This document shows positions 1-14,900 of a stretch of 64,000 nt of DNA, piece by piece (within the stretch, counting starts at the first letter, position 1; every line of letters starts with the position of its first letter). The DNA comes from Cordia subcordata. Its lineage: Eukaryota > Streptophyta > Magnoliopsida > Boraginales > Cordiaceae. The position numbers were made by a program, and so were the translations under genes. The DNA lies in NCBI GenBank assembly GCA_028554755.1, contig JAPTOF010000009.1:12191501-12255500 (forward strand), given 5' to 3'. Below the pieces are notes generated by a model that saw only the letters and a program-made list of their open reading frames with translations, searched no databases and was not told the origin of the DNA.

Positions 1-967
1 TGTTAATTATAGATATTTTGGGATTGAGCTAAGTACTGTCCTTAATAGTCAGTGTTTGGAGAAATTATTATCCAGCCCCACTTTTGATTGGTAAGTACAG
101 TGTTCGTCTGCGTGCATTTTTGGATTTTGTTTGTAGGTGCTTTCTGACAACGAAGAATCTTTGACACAACAAACAAAATTATCGTCGTGTAAATTGATAA
201 TTATGGACATGAGTTATACAAATTTCATTTTTTTTTTGCAAATATTCAAGATGAATAATTCTTTCTCAATGCGTTTAGCCAAATTATTCTTCATGCACTG
301 TATTTTTTTTCTTTTTCTTTTGAGGAGAGTTAAAGTCCTTTTAATCTTTTTTGTCAAGGAGGAAAGCTAATGTCATACAAAAGATCGTCTTATGACGAGA
401 TTATTTATTCTTTTAATCGATAAGCATTGGACGCAGAATACTTTTTACAACACAAAATAACAAAAAATTATCTTAATTCAAAATTGACTAATCAACTTAT
501 GCACTAATTTAGGATTCGTTTTAATTGATTTTTTTTAAAAACATGTTCTTCTATAAGTTTTGAAAAATTACTTTACAATAAGAAAAGACTGGGGATTCAG
601 GAAGAGTTTGGTTAAAACTACTTCCTCCAGAGATGACGTATTGAGCTCGAATTCCAAGAGAAGCGGAGAGTTGGATTGGGATGGGGATCCAAAAAAATTG
701 AAATCGATTTTTTTTTTTTTAGAATTGTAACTTTTTAAAAATCAAATTAAAATATTAATTGTGAAAAAGAGGTACTAAAAAAAAATCCATTAAAAGAAAA
801 ATCGAAACAAGCCCTTGCTCCGAAAATAATTATTCCCCTGAAAATCCAATTTGCTGAGCAAGAACATTCTTACAATCATAAATCAATCAGAAGGCGATGA
901 GGGAATCGGTAAGAACAGTGCGTGTCTACGTGTGGTTTTGGATTTTTGGAACGAGTAAAATCTTTTA

Positions 968-1187
968 GAGCCTGTTTGGATTAATTTTTTTAGAAAAAAA
1001 ATATTTTTTTAAAAAAGTTATATTAAATTTATAATAATTATTTAATTTTGTTTTCAAAAAGACTAAAACTCTAAAAATAGTTCAAATACAATTTTTTTTA
1101 AGTCAAAATTTTTAACTTATCAAAAAACTTATTTTTAAAAATTGTTAAAAAAAATATTTTTTTTAAAAAATCAATCCAAACAAGCCC
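968..1187. mobile_element. Tourist-like MITE with TTA target duplication
   Basis: 220 bp. The left end GAGCCTGTTTGGATT and the inverted right end AATCCAAACAAGCCC match at 13 of 15 positions; the element is flanked on both sides by TTA, the duplication made by PIF/Harbinger transposases. The interior is A/T homopolymer-rich and self-complementary. No coding capacity. Confidence 0.8.
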
Positions 1188-1690
1188 TTAATCAAATCTT
1201 TTTTGGAAGGGTTGTTGAGAGATCAATAAGTTGGCGGAGGAAAAAAAAAAAAAAAAAACAAGGGAGGTGGGAAATGGACAAGTTTTGATGGGTTTGAAAT
1301 CAAAATTCAAAAAATTTGAAATGGTGGGTATAGAGAGAAGAGTGGGGATATCGTGGTTGACATGTCACAAGGGTGGGGCCTCATGGTGTGGGTCCCTTCT
1401 ATTGACAAATATACTTTTTCAATCTTTGCTGTTAATATCCTCAATTATTATTGTATGCTTCATTTCATTACCAAAAGCATACCACCATATGATTAATTTA
1501 GACAAACTAATGTAACGTGGATTGTCCTGAGACGTGTACATTTTTATGTTATTCTGTTTTTCCTTTTTTTTTTTCTTTTCATTATTTATGACGACATACA
1601 TTATCATTAATTATGTGAAACTAATGTTATAATTCATATAATTTATTTTTATAAAATATTATTCTTTTTGCACTGTGCAAATGCATGGGC

Positions 1691-2039
1691 TCTATACTAG
1701 TATTATATAAAATAAGGTACATGATTTTTTTGTTCATGTCATATGTTATCATTTTAAGTACTCTTTTCCATCTAACAAAGTATTTAGTCCACCTTTGTGT
1801 GTATATGTGTGTGTTTGTACATAACCTAATTTAAATATATTTAATCACCAATTAATAATTCTGTTTTTCATATAAAATAACAATAAAGAATCTTTTATTA
1901 CTTTTCACATATCACATCATTTTCTTATTTTACTTTATTAATCTTAATATTTATTCAATTATGGGAGATCTTTCATAAAAACACGGTTAGTATTAAAAAC
2001 ATGTATTATTTCGATGCATTGCACAGGATATACTCTAAC
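1691..2039 (+). mobile_element. Helitron-like non-autonomous element, decayed 3' end
   Basis: Begins TCTATACTAGTATTATATAA, a typical plant Helitron 5' end. The 3' side has GATGCATTGCACAGG followed by CTCTAA where CTAGT is expected, so the end is mutated. Shares an internal block with the neighbouring element at 2067 (TATTCAATTATGGGAGAT versus TATTCAATTACTGGAGAT). Confidence 0.5.
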
Positions 2040-2066
2040 TTTTAGTTTACCTTTAGAATTTATATA

Positions 2067-2530
2067 TCTATATATCTTATAAAAGAAGTTCCATGCATTT
2101 CTATTACATTTTACCTATTATTATTTCAAGCTCTCTCTTTCATCCAACAATTAACAATACTATTGATCTATATATATACAATTATTACATAATTTAAGTC
2201 TATTCAATCTCCAATTAATAATAATATTTTCTGTCTACATTCAAAAACAATTCATTAATTTTTCCCATATTAGATTATTTTCTTATTTACTTTTTCAATT
2301 TAAACATTCCATTTAATTACTGAAAGTCCTCATAAACAATTTAAACGTTTTATTCAATTACTGGAGATATTCTATAAAATTATTATTAGTTTTGAAAACT
2401 TACCAGGTTAAATTTTAAAAATATAATTGCATTTTTATCTTCGCATAAAATATAACAATTAACCATCAATAATAAAATAAAAAATTAAAAACATGAGTTT
2501 CACACATGCAAAGCACGAGATATACTCTAG
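2067..2530 (+). mobile_element. Helitron-like non-autonomous element
   Basis: Preceded by A and starting TCTATATATCTTATAAAAG; ends with a degenerate hairpin (CACATGCAAAGCACGAG) and CTAG followed by T, the expected Helitron A|TC...CTAG|T arrangement. 464 bp, no coding capacity. Confidence 0.6.
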
Positions 2531-4848
2531 TCCACGCAGAGGTTTACCACTCTGTGAGTTGGTTTTCTATTGTCATAAAAGGAAAAAAAAAAAACATATT
2601 TGAATTGAAACAAGAGATATTGATGTAAGTTCTTTCTTTTTGAATGATAGATTTATATCTTAAATAAATTGACAATAAAGTCTTTCAAATTTAACTGAAA
2701 CTAAATTGTTTGCCATGTTTTAGATTTTATAGTGCCTCGAGCTAGCAAATTGTCAACTTTTCAAAATGTGGGTTGTAGTAGTTGAGTGTAATTTAAGTTA
2801 ACAAATTAATTATTTCACAGTCGAGATTCGTTTAGTTTTCTAGTTTAATGTACTCATCTTAGTTTTCCACACATAACTTTAATTTGTCAATATATTTTAC
2901 TATAAATTATCGAATTGTATGTTGTAATTTATATTTATATATATACTATTAATAAAATTATATTTTCATAAAAAACTTTAAAAAAAGAATCTGAGAGAGG
3001 GTGTTTTAGAAAATCTTAGGAGTCGTGTCATGTTCTAAGGTTATACAAGTAGCTGTTAATTTTTTTGGCCTCCACTTTGTTAATTATTTTAGTAATTAAT
3101 TTCTTTTTAATGCCAACAAACTAATTTAGGAACACCTTTTTGGTGTATTTCTTTTTTCCATGTTTATCCATTTCCTCCACTATCACAAATGTCTCCCTCT
3201 CTCACACACGCAAACTGGCGCTTATGTTGATAAGTAGACATAAATTTGTATTTATTTATTTAGGTTTGTTGTCAAATAACATGTCTCTCGCTTTTAGTAC
3301 AAATAAGTTAAGAGGTCAATTATGCGTATTATAATTGATCTTTGACCTCTATTAAAACGAAAAAAAAAAGTGTGGATTAGAAAAATCACAGAGCTCTGCT
3401 AGTATAACCAAGAAAAGTTCAATAGAAGTGGGGAAGGTTTAAAGACCAACGACTACTAGGTCCTTACCCTAGTTATGAGTCTTGGAGATTAGTGCAGTAC
3501 TTCTATAATAGAACGATACAGTCCAGTAAGCATATGACAAATTCAATAAATAGTTGGGTCTCTCAAGCCAGAGAAAGGATAAAACTTTTAATTTTTCAGA
3601 AAGTCTATTTTCATTTTAAAAGAGACTAAATACCGATTATAATATATATTTAAAGGATATTAATCCTTGAACCATTCACATAAAAAATGAGACACATTCC
3701 ATTTGACCTCTATATCTTTGGTAGGAAGTCTATTTTCTATAACCATAGAGAAATGTCTAATTAGTCGTTAAAAAAGGTGTGTTGTATGAGATTAGTTCAA
3801 ACTTTGATGTAGACACTCCCTAAGAAATATAATTAAAGGAAACGATCCTGTTAAAAATATTCAGAATAAAATACGTTCTCTTCTTGCGAGTTCTGTACAT
3901 GTAAGAACAATGCTTTCTTCTCTGTTTCCATAAAGGGAAAATTTCACAATAAGCGCCTATTGTCTCTTTATTTTTTCAAATTAATTCTCATTATTTTAAT
4001 ATTTCAAATTACTAAATAATTTAGAAAGGTCATTTGTTAAACTCATCCTTGGAGATATATAATTCTAAGTGGTGATATCATTGGAACTTTTCATGGAGAC
4101 AGAATTAACCTTCTAGTAACCTAATAGAGCCTTTCTCTCGGTGATATCATTACAGAATTAACTTTCCATTTATTACGGAGTTGTAGATTATCTTGTATTT
4201 AAAATTTAATTATATACTAAATGCTATGTCAAAGTTATGTCTCATTGACCTTTTTGCTATTTTCTTTCATGTCTACTCTGCATTTAATTTGTCATTTTCG
4301 GTCATACTCTAACAATAAACACCCCAATGAAACAAGTTTGAGGTACAATTTCCTAATTTCTGGCCCTGATTTGAAAAGTTACTCTTTTAGCTTTCTTATT
4401 TATCACTTTTAATTTAAAAAAAAAATCAACATACAGCATGGGTATATGTACAAATTTAGAATATCCGCAAAACAGCAAAGATGATGCATGAACCAAAGAG
4501 CTATACGAACAAACTAAGAATTCGTGTTATTATAACGTTATGAGACGATTCATTCCCACACATAAAGCATCGGTATCTGAGAGAAACAGTCCCCTGATTC
4601 CTAATCCTAGGCATGATTCAAAAGAACAACAAAATTTACTCATCGACGCAAAATTTTGTTACAACAAGGATTGAAGCGAAAGAACAACATACAATTTGTC
4701 AATGTTGTCAAGGGAAAGAAAAAAGAAAGAAGAATTTAAGGAAATAAAAACTAAAACTATTGAAAAGGAAGAGGAAAAGAATGGAGCATATTAACAATGA
4801 CCAACAGTGTTAGAAGAATCTAATCATACGGTTGCAATCTAAGAGCAA

Positions 4849-5930
4849 CTACGTAAACAAAGTGACGACATCTCTACGGTATCCGCGTACTATCAAAAGC
4901 CTGGGCACATGTTCAACCAAAAGATCCATGTACTCCATATAAAAGTAAGCTGGATGGTTAAGGGGTGGCGGAGGCAAGCTTACAAGCACAACAGCAGCCA
5001 TTCTTGAATACTTCAGTATCGTGGAGTTCAGCTTCAACATCGTAAATAGAAATTTCTCTACCTGCTGCTCATTGATGATCACGGGCTTTCCGTCAGCCAA
5101 TAAAGGTGTCCCTTCCCTCTCAGCTTTCTCCCTCATTTCTGCTAAGTAACCGGTAATCCTCCGTTGGGCGCTAGTGAATGCCTCAACTGACTCATCTTGC
5201 TGCTCCGCTTGGGCATCCCATGACTTCATTGAAAGTACAATTACTTCCGCTTGCATGCGTAGGTCATAAAGGAACTTCTTCACGTCAGCCTTGAGTTCCT
5301 CTGCATCTGCGTCCTCCTCTGCAATACAGAAGACCTGAATCTTGCAGCTCTCGAAACTCTCTTTTGTACGAAGGAGCTGAGAGAGGAGCAGCATTAAACC
5401 ACCATCTCTCACAATCCAATACAAATCTATGGTGCCAAACTGTCTTTGGTATTCATTAGGCCACTCATCAAGACCCTTGACAATAACAACTGCCTTGTTT
5501 GCAACAATGCAGTCGTTTATTATGCCAACAAAAGTGGCTGGGATCTCAGTCAAATTTTCCCGACGCCAAATCTCGGGGTACCGCATCACAATAATATTCG
5601 GCTTGAGATTTCCGAGTCCCATTGTTTGAACAATGCCTCTAAAGCCTTCAGACATATTAGGGGCAACTATGATCTCTGCTACGCCTTCACATCTCTTGTA
5701 CTCAATGTATGCCCCAAGCTGCTTGCAGGCAGCCTTGGCATCCTCAGCTCGTTCATGGTAGTCTCCATCCAGGATGGAAACGAATATGGACATTCCCCTG
5801 CCCTTTTTCTTCACACAGTTGGCAAAGTCAGCTAGTTTAGGATGGCAAGGCACATTTTCCGGCAGTTTCCCCCAAGGACGGCAGAATATGAGGGGGATAG
5901 GGTACCAGTTCTTTGGGTGTACCTGATTTG
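4849..5930 (-). CDS. CCC1: CCC1 exon 13 (aa 630-989, cytosolic C-terminus and stop)
   Basis: Starts [20 protein letters not shown] (upstream of the visible internal Met at 5853) and encodes the whole soluble SLC12 C-terminal domain: [60 protein letters not shown], then VVTLFT and stop. Confidence 0.96.
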
Positions 5931-8900
5931 CTGCATACGCATTGAAGTGTTAATTGCAGAATCAGACACAAGGATGAGAATTCATATATGCTTAAACAGG
6001 CCCCATAAGACATACTCTATGGACAAAAAGTTATAAACCTGTTCAGAGCGATAGGCCCCTTAGTATACTCTAGTTGAGGTTTCGCCATGGACTATCAGAG
6101 ACATTGCCAGTAACAAAGAACACGATCACACTAACCCTACAGTTCTCTCATATTTCTTATTTGATGGCTGTTTTACCTTTGGGGTGAGGGGATAGGAAAT
6201 GAAAGGGTTCGAAGATGTCAATTTAGTTGAAGTAGCAAACATGCTGGACCAAAAACCTAAACTCACTATATCACCACTAATTCAAAATTAAAAATTTGAA
6301 GCTACACCGAAGTCATTTTCTACTGTGTTCTTATTTCATTAAAATTTTTGAATCAGACTTACTGAAAAAAAATTAAAATCTTTTAACGGGAGCAGTTTCT
6401 GAACATACATCACTTTCATGTTTGAGTATTAGGTATAATCGACCGAAAAAACGTATTAGGTAAAAAGCTACATTAACAAGATCCGCTCATGCTAAATTTT
6501 CTTTGATCCTGAAGCTGCAGTTAGAAGACCATGGGATATTTGAAGCGTGAAAGAAAAACAAGTATAAAAATTTCTGGGTTCAAGCAAAATTACTTCGTGG
6601 AGAAAAGGCAACCAAAAATAGTAACCAATATGAATTCTAGCTCCTAAGGAGATGATAATAATACTAAATTAATTCCAAGTTGGTTAAGAAGCCAAGTCCA
6701 ATTGGAGTAAAAATCCTACTCGAGCAAACAAAATAGCAAAAACTCTTTACGCATGAAAGGTAAATAGATACAAAGATCAATCAAAGGACTCAATGATAAG
6801 CATACAAACCTCCTAAAGATCGCAAGCTACGAAGAGCAAGTTGAAAATATGCACTTTTGAAACCGTCACCCCAATCTCCTGCTTTGCCTTTGATGCTAAC
6901 GTAATAATATATGAGACTTGCAAGTGCTAGAGACACCACGGTGAATGTCCAAGATATAAGAAACATGATCACTGCAAATGACCAAAAAAGAGGTGAACAA
7001 ACGCAGAGGAAAGACTTGATACATACTTATAAATTTACCTGGGAGTTGGGTAGGTGGGGGTCGCAGTGAATGGCCAGGAGACATGGGAAATAACACAAAA
7101 CTTTGGTTTCAAAGAGCTATAGTTACAACCTGACCAAAGTGCACAAATTTTACCACCTAACCTACTCTCCCAGAAAATGAAATAGAGAGGAACAGTATAC
7201 CGATTGGTTGATTCCCCATACCAGATATTCAATTTCTTCGTTTAGGTTGGGAACTACTGTTACACTTGTAGAATAAATAATGCTAAAATTAACTCATCTC
7301 TTCTGTATGATAGTAGTTTTAGTTCCAGTAACATAAATCAAGACACTTGTAGCGTATACAGCATGCACGTGTTCCACCCACACTGGAACAAGTCTTAAGA
7401 CTTGGCCCCAGAAAAACACATTTCTGAACTTGCACCTCATCAATACCTTTCTCGCAGTACCTGAATATTCATTGAGATATTGAAGTATATTCCTTCTCCT
7501 ATGATGGCTAATGTAAATGGTTTCCCTACTAGGTATGAGGAACTAGTTTCCTCTGCTCAGGGAAGACAACTGAATTAATAGAACACAGAATCTGCATTAG
7601 CTGGGAGAGAGGCGTACCAATGCAAAGACACGCACCAACAAGAGAGAGGCTCCAGTGGTGGAATTTCCACCGAGGACGCCAACTGGGAGCATCTAAGAAA
7701 TCCAGAAGAAAGCAGGATAAGTTCACACCTGCGTAGCATAGAAGGTAAAACATAGTAACAGTAGGAGTGATAAGATCCAGATTGCCAATCAGGACACATC
7801 CAATGCAGAGTAGGGCGGTAAAGAGAGTAGCAATGTGAGGTTCATGCCCTTCGGCCACCTTAAAGTAATTAAGAACTGGCAGTATGTCATCATTAGCAAT
7901 TGCTGCAAGAAGACGCGGGGCACCAGTAAGGCTTTGAAGAGCTGCACCTAAAGTTGAGAGAATGATACCAACATATATGATTGCAGGGAAAGGCCAAGCA
8001 ACTGTAGCTGTAAGCAACCTGCATAAGTACTTTTCAGTTATGACCTGCAATGGGGAAACTCTATTGATTCAACATAGGCAACTATCTCTTTTCAAAAGTA
8101 ACTGAGATCTATTTAATTAGAAGCCTAAATGGGTAATTATTAGTTACTAATCTGTTCTTGCTCCTCCAGATTAAAGAAAGTGAGTTACAAACAAACAAAA
8201 GGTCTGGAACTGCTAATCTCAGAAGTATGTGATAGAATTTAGACCACATAGGCTTACGTCCTTTGAATTGCACGTATAGATGGCTAAGTTATTCTGTTGA
8301 TTAGCTGCCAGTTAGTAGAAGATATTTTCACTAGCTGACTGCTATAGCTCCTAGAAGGTTATAGGCCATCTACATCTATAAATATCTGATGTACTCACAC
8401 TTTACGATGGCAAAGTTATTCTGTTGATTAGCTAGTAGTTAGTAGAAGATATTTTCACTACCTGACTGCTATAGCTCCTAGAAGGTTATAGGCCATCTAC
8501 ATCTATAAATACCTGATGTCCTCACACTTTACGATAATGAAACACAAGATATTTTATTTATATTTCTTCATTTCATTATGGTAATGAGAGCGGGTTCTCT
8601 TTCCTGTCTCTCACCCTCTCTCTCTCTCTATTTTATTATTATTTTTAAATTAGAAAATCTAGCTTACGATTTCTTTGAGCAGAGATCACCATTCCTTGCC
8701 ATTGCTTGAACTTTGATCTCTCTCTGTTTCTTCATTTCATTATAGAACTCATTTAGTAACAATTGTTGAAGGTATATTCTTCAACACATATTGGAATTAC
8801 TTGCAAGGTCAGTGACTGCAATATGAAGAACGAAGATAATTTTATTCAATGGAGGATTATAGTTTGTCAAAATACATAAACATTGTAAAATCTTGTATAC

Positions 8901-11900
8901 ACATAGAAGATTATCTTTAAAATAGAAAGCAAGTGCAGATGATATTCTCCCTAGTACAACAAAGAGCAGCTAGAGATATCACATTGCTACAACAATTCAC
9001 CGAACTAGAAAAATAATTAAGTGCAGCTCCAAGTGACACAAAGAAGAAGGTTACATATGGATTAGCAAGCCACATAACAGAACCCAAATAGATTAATCAT
9101 GTTTTGAGTAATAATTCAGAACTGGGATATCTCAAAGGACCATCAAACAAATGGGACTGGAGACAAGATGTGAAGCAAGATACAAAGCCTATGTTGATGT
9201 GGTAGGACTTGTCAATTTTAACATAATACCTGTCTGTCAAAAGCTTGTCCCTAGTTGCAACAGATCCGAAAAACAGCACAGTTACAAGATAAAGACCAGT
9301 TGTCGCTAATGTTGCAGCCAATGTTCCAATAGGAATAGATCGTTGAGTGTCCTTCAGGGAAGCAGAACGGTTAGATCCCGCCATAATCCCTGTTACGGCT
9401 GGGAAAAAGAGACCAACCAATGCACTGAGAATAGTAAAAGCTCTAAACCGTTAGAGCCATGACATAATTCTTCTATTTCAAAATATTAGTAGAATGCTGG
9501 CGCAAAGAGACTGCAGGAACTTAGCTTGACACAGCAATAGTTTGGTCAATCAAAATAATTAAAAGAGCACATTTAGCTATACTTGAGCAACCATCTGCCC
9601 GGGCTGAAGTTCAAAAGCCCAGCTCTTGATATATTGAACTGTTTGCACCCATAACAAGTTTATTGGGAGGTAATCCCATACGGCTAACATACGATTCACA
9701 AGCTTTCTACCTAATAGAGATGACTGTTCTTAGTTATCACAATCAAAAAACTAATTACATACATGACTTCAATTGTGAATACTTGCAATATCAATAGCTT
9801 GAATCAATTATACCCATCTCCCCATCTTAATGTAGATACAGAAAATTCAAGATAGTAATCCATTTTCATTTCAGACTTTACCAAAACACACTCTTCATTA
9901 ACAAGAGCAACACAATGATTTACCATTAGATCCTAAGTTTTGATCATAATGCAAATTATGCATTAACATTCTTTGCTTGAAGTTACATATCGCTCCGATT
10001 TAGTTACACAAATACAAAGCTTACCTGCTAGTGATTACAAATAATATAATAGCTACATACTTTTGTACAACATTTGTTTTCCATGAAGGAGCAGGAGATG
10101 CTTCCTCAACATATGATTTGCATCTCATCTCATCAGTTGAGTCATGCTTCAACTATCATCCAGCCTGTATTTCCCTTTTCTGTTTTCTTGTTCACTGTAT
10201 TAAAGAAGTTACCTCCATCTCAAACTTATGCTTCATGACACTAGAATAACATACAGTTGAACTTTTTCTCATATTCATTACCCAAAAAATTCGTGATCTG
10301 CAGATTGTTCTGCCTGATGTTTGGAGCTGAGGTTTTTCATGTATTTCTTTCCAGATAATAAGAATCAAAAGGCCAGATACTCGAACCATCACAATGATTC
10401 ACGAGGCTCTTTCTCATCAGTACAATTCTCACATCTTTAAGTTCATCAAGCTCAATAACTTCATGAAATTCATTTTTATTAAGCAAAATGAACATACGCA
10501 GAATAGAAATGACAAGTTGGAATCCACATGTTGCACTGTATACCTAAGATGAACTCAATCCCGAGACATTTAGACAAGTCAATTCTTAGCAGCCAAAATC
10601 TACCAGGAGGCATGAGGGGAGAAAAAACTTAATGCTTCAATGAGCAGAAATTAAATAAAATGAAATTAGAGAAAACACACAAAATAATTGAAGAAAAATA
10701 TTGTCACTTACTTGAAATCCCAATATATTTTCCCATTAGGGTCAGGGATTCCGGCATCATTAGTCGTTTGATAATCAGGACCCCAGTTTTCTTTGAAAGA
10801 TTCTGAACTCAAGCCAGTGATTCCAACTGTGCACAAATTGCAATAGAAATAAACATTCCATCAACATACTGGCTTCTCCAATCGCTTAAAGCACACATAA
10901 AACAGAATAATTGTGAATAAAGCGATATAGCTGGTACCCTTCTGCAGCAAACGATGGGCAAAACAATGATTAGGGCCAACTAGCATTCAGATTTGTTCAA
11001 GGTACTCATTGAGTTTTCAGCACTTCTCTAATCCACTCACTGATACTATCTAGCATATGCGTTGTGTAAAATCAATTATAATTAAAAGGGAAAATTTGAA
11101 GAAGGAAATCTCTTGTCCACAGGGTTAACAGCGAAGGTGCTTCTCGACAACATTGAGAGCTAGCTTCAGATTCATACATCCTGCCTCACCTAGTAGGATA
11201 GGGCTCCGTTTGGTCTAATTTTCTGTACTTATGTTGTAACATCAAAGGAAATGTAAGATTGAGAAAATGGGCAGAGAGATCCTTAGGAGAAACAACTGAT
11301 GAATTGACCTGAGAAGATCACCTAATGCTATCCATTATCAGACAATACTCAATTAAATTGGCCAACATTTGACCTCAGATAGAATTAAGGAACCAAGGTT
11401 CTGATTTGCCTCAGGTAGGAGATGAAGAAGCCATGGGTAGTTAACTACTTTATTAAGCCTAAATAATTTAACAGTCTAAGCTTTGATGTAGAACTATGAT
11501 CTTCTGATCATGCAAGCAGATCCCAGATAATGGGCAACAAGTGCATTGTACTGAGCTTTAAAAAACAACTCAGGCTACCCACGAGATTTATATCTCATGC
11601 ATTTCCTACAGTTCTCCCTTAGCAAGCTCATAAACAAGCTTTCAGCATAAAAGATTGCATCAGAGCAAACAACAGGAAGTATGGCACTAAGTGTTGCAAT
11701 TGTCTAAGTGCTACAACATGTAGGTCACCTATAAAAGCCACCTTTTAATCCTATACCATCCTGCATGATACACCAAGCAGTTCGAAGATTTAGTAAATGC
11801 ACACGTGAAGTATAGAGTAAGTTAAGAAGTTAGTTAAGCATGTGCCAGCTGTGAAATCCACATACAATTAGTTAGAGCACATGCAAGTGGTTAGAGCACA

Positions 11901-14900
11901 CAGGAGTCAGTTGGACTAGAGAATCTATGCATATACCACAATTGTATCATAACAATTCCTTAAGTAGAGTCATATGGAAAATGAATTTCATTTATATGCT
12001 TCTCTCATTTTTTCTCCTCTCATATACTCATCGCTACATCACCTGGCCAACTAGAAAAGGAATTCAGGTCCTTGATAGGGTGAGATTGTTAAGTCCCATA
12101 TAAGATGCACATAAAGAGATTGAGTACTTATGTAGTTAGTGTCATTTGGCATTAATAACAAGTTAGGCTAGTCATTTTGCGCCCAATCAACATATTTCCC
12201 AGGACAGTCATTCATCATGCCCACGAGATGTGCCTCACTTATGAATCTCAAGCAAGGGCGTCAATGCAGACCTAAGGTGTGACACAAGATCTCTTTCTTC
12301 CATTTGATATACTTTTATAGTCAAATGATTGTAACTTGTTCACAATACACGGTCCATGTATACACCTCTATCTTTTGTGTATAAACGCAACACCTAATGA
12401 CTGAGAGAACACTTCCACATGGCTTCTGCATGCTGACGATCTTTTGGAAATTAAAAAAAAAAAAGAAAAAAGAAAGCTTAATTTTGAGTTTATTGATTGA
12501 ATTAAAATACACCCTTTGGCAGTCCGCTATCTGCCATCACACATGGAAAGACATATAGAGATACAACTCATTCCATCACTAATCTTCTCTATTTCACCTA
12601 GGTCATTCCAATAGTTGGTTCTCCCTAAATATGGCTTTCATCATCTTGTTAAAGAATCTCTACTGTTTCAATCCGTCTCCTAAATATGCACTTTCAACTC
12701 CACCAACATTAACAGAAACCACCTCTTATAATTAAATAAAGAATGCTAGCAGCAGCACCAATCTAACAGAACAAACCTCTTATAATTAAATAAACTATGG
12801 TAGCAGCAGCAGCAACAGTCTCTAGGTTTCTTTTCTTTTGATATGTAAGAAGTATTTCATCTCCTAGGGGCACAGACCAATTGTGGAAAGACAATTAACC
12901 AGAATCTTGCCACCATAGACTTCCATCTGTACCCAAGGATAAAGTTCCAAACTCGATTGTCTGCCTCAATTTGATTACGTAATTTTCTTCGAAAGATGGC
13001 CGTTATACTGAATAAAGGAAATCTTTATTCCAATCAAAAAGGGAAAGGAAGAGATCAAGAAAAGGGCACAATTTCTAAACAGTAATTGGAAACTAATTGA
13101 TTATATATTAGAATTTGCATGCATAGGTAAATTTAGTCCTTACAGCCATGACTTTTGAAAGTTATGCGGTGTTCAAATTAATGATAAAGTAGTGGGTTCA
13201 AATTTCAAGCCAACTATTTCTTGGACAATCTTGAATGTTTAATTTGATTCTTCAGCTAATTTAGAGAAAAGGATTAAAAGAGAGAAACAGCCCTTCATGA
13301 GCAACCAAGTAGGAACACGTGGGACTTTATATTTACTGATCTAGAATTACTTATGATTTTATAGAGTCATTAGATAAGCAACAGGTATTGCCATCCATTT
13401 ACAATTGTGCTACAGGTATCAAGCAAGGAGGTACCTCAAATAATTCTTCTAAAATAAGAAAGGATCAATAAAGAAGAGTTAAAAATGTTGACCTGCAGGG
13501 TGATCCTTCCTTGCCAAGAATATCCCCAAGAATATGCAGCTTAACGAAAATAAAACAGGTATGAGAAATGCAGGTGCAACCCGATTGATTATTTTTACAC
13601 CGCCAAAGACTATAAAACATAGAAGGATGGTAACAACAATCCCATAAATTTGCAGGTCATGCAAATTTGGACTTGTAATGGGCTCTCCTCCATCTGTGCC
13701 ATTAACTCTTGTGATGGTCTCTGCAATGAAATGAGAGTAAGATCAGATCCGAGGTACATGTAGAACATATATGGCTAACTACGGATTATTGTATACCCAA
13801 GTACAATTACAAACTACCACACTGAATTAATTCTATCTATATTACTAACTTAATTTTATAATATTTATCTCAATCATATCAACTTCTACATATGTACTAA
13901 AATTTAGATCTAATCATTAAAGGAAAAAATGTTAGGAAGGTGTCACAAGGTCAGAGTCAACCACAAAACAACACAAAATTAGATGCTTCAAAATATCAAC
14001 TAATTATCTTAAGCCAAGTATTAGAAACTTTGTTAAAATAGTTATATTACACAACATGTTAATTCAACTTACATTATCAACTTCATTTTTCTAACTTAAC
14101 TTCCTAACCTTTAATCTAACTTTGTTCTCTTAATTGGTTCTAGTCCTATTACTAACTTAACTTCCTTCTTAAATCAGTTGAACTATAGTGATAATAGTCA
14201 TTTAATTCCCTAATCTTTAATACAATTACTCTAACTTAGTTGATTCTAATCTTATTACTAACTTAATTCCCTAATATAAAACCTAACCACAATATGTTAG
14301 TTGATCTATTTATATTATCAACTTAATTTTATAATATTTATCTGGATTCCTGATCTCTAACCTAATCACAATTAGCTTAGTTGATTCTAATCATATAACT
14401 TAATTACTAACTCAATTGATTAACATCTAATCTGATCACACAATTGTATCTAGTTATATTGTTAACATTATTTATAATATTTACCCTGTTCATATTGAAT
14501 TGGTTAAGTGATTCTATTGACTTATTTTCTTAATTTTTAACCAATACTCCCAAATCACTTCCTTAATTATAGAGACATTGAAAAATTAATTTCTATTAAA
14601 ATAGTATCAATAATTATAGATAAATCATTATTCAAATTTTGTATGATTTATAGAGATATTCCTAGCATGTATTGTTGGAAGAAATGCTAAAAAGTATTTC
14701 AAGGATCCCACACTACACCCAGTAATGAAGAATAACTATTATGTCATTTCTAAAATTCCATAGTATTAGGTCTAAATCTTTTCTTCATGAGACACCTATA
14801 TTGATATAGGTGATTTGTAATTCTAAACAAAACATATCCACACTTCTTCAAAAATACTGAAGGATAAATACATGATCAGAAAAGATTCAAAAGGGTGATG

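Larger units (their letters stand above)
1..4848. other. Intergenic region downstream of CCC1
   Basis: AT-rich with no coding sequence that I can support. Holds a Tourist-like MITE (968-1187) and two Helitron-like elements (1691-2530). From about 2600 to 4400 nothing recognisable was seen; 4400-4848 is probably CCC1 3' UTR and flank. Confidence 0.6.

Noticed and set aside
5446..5835. 129-residue plus-strand ORF opposite CCC1 exon 13
   Set aside because: Antisense shadow of a strongly conserved coding exon; no family similarity of its own.
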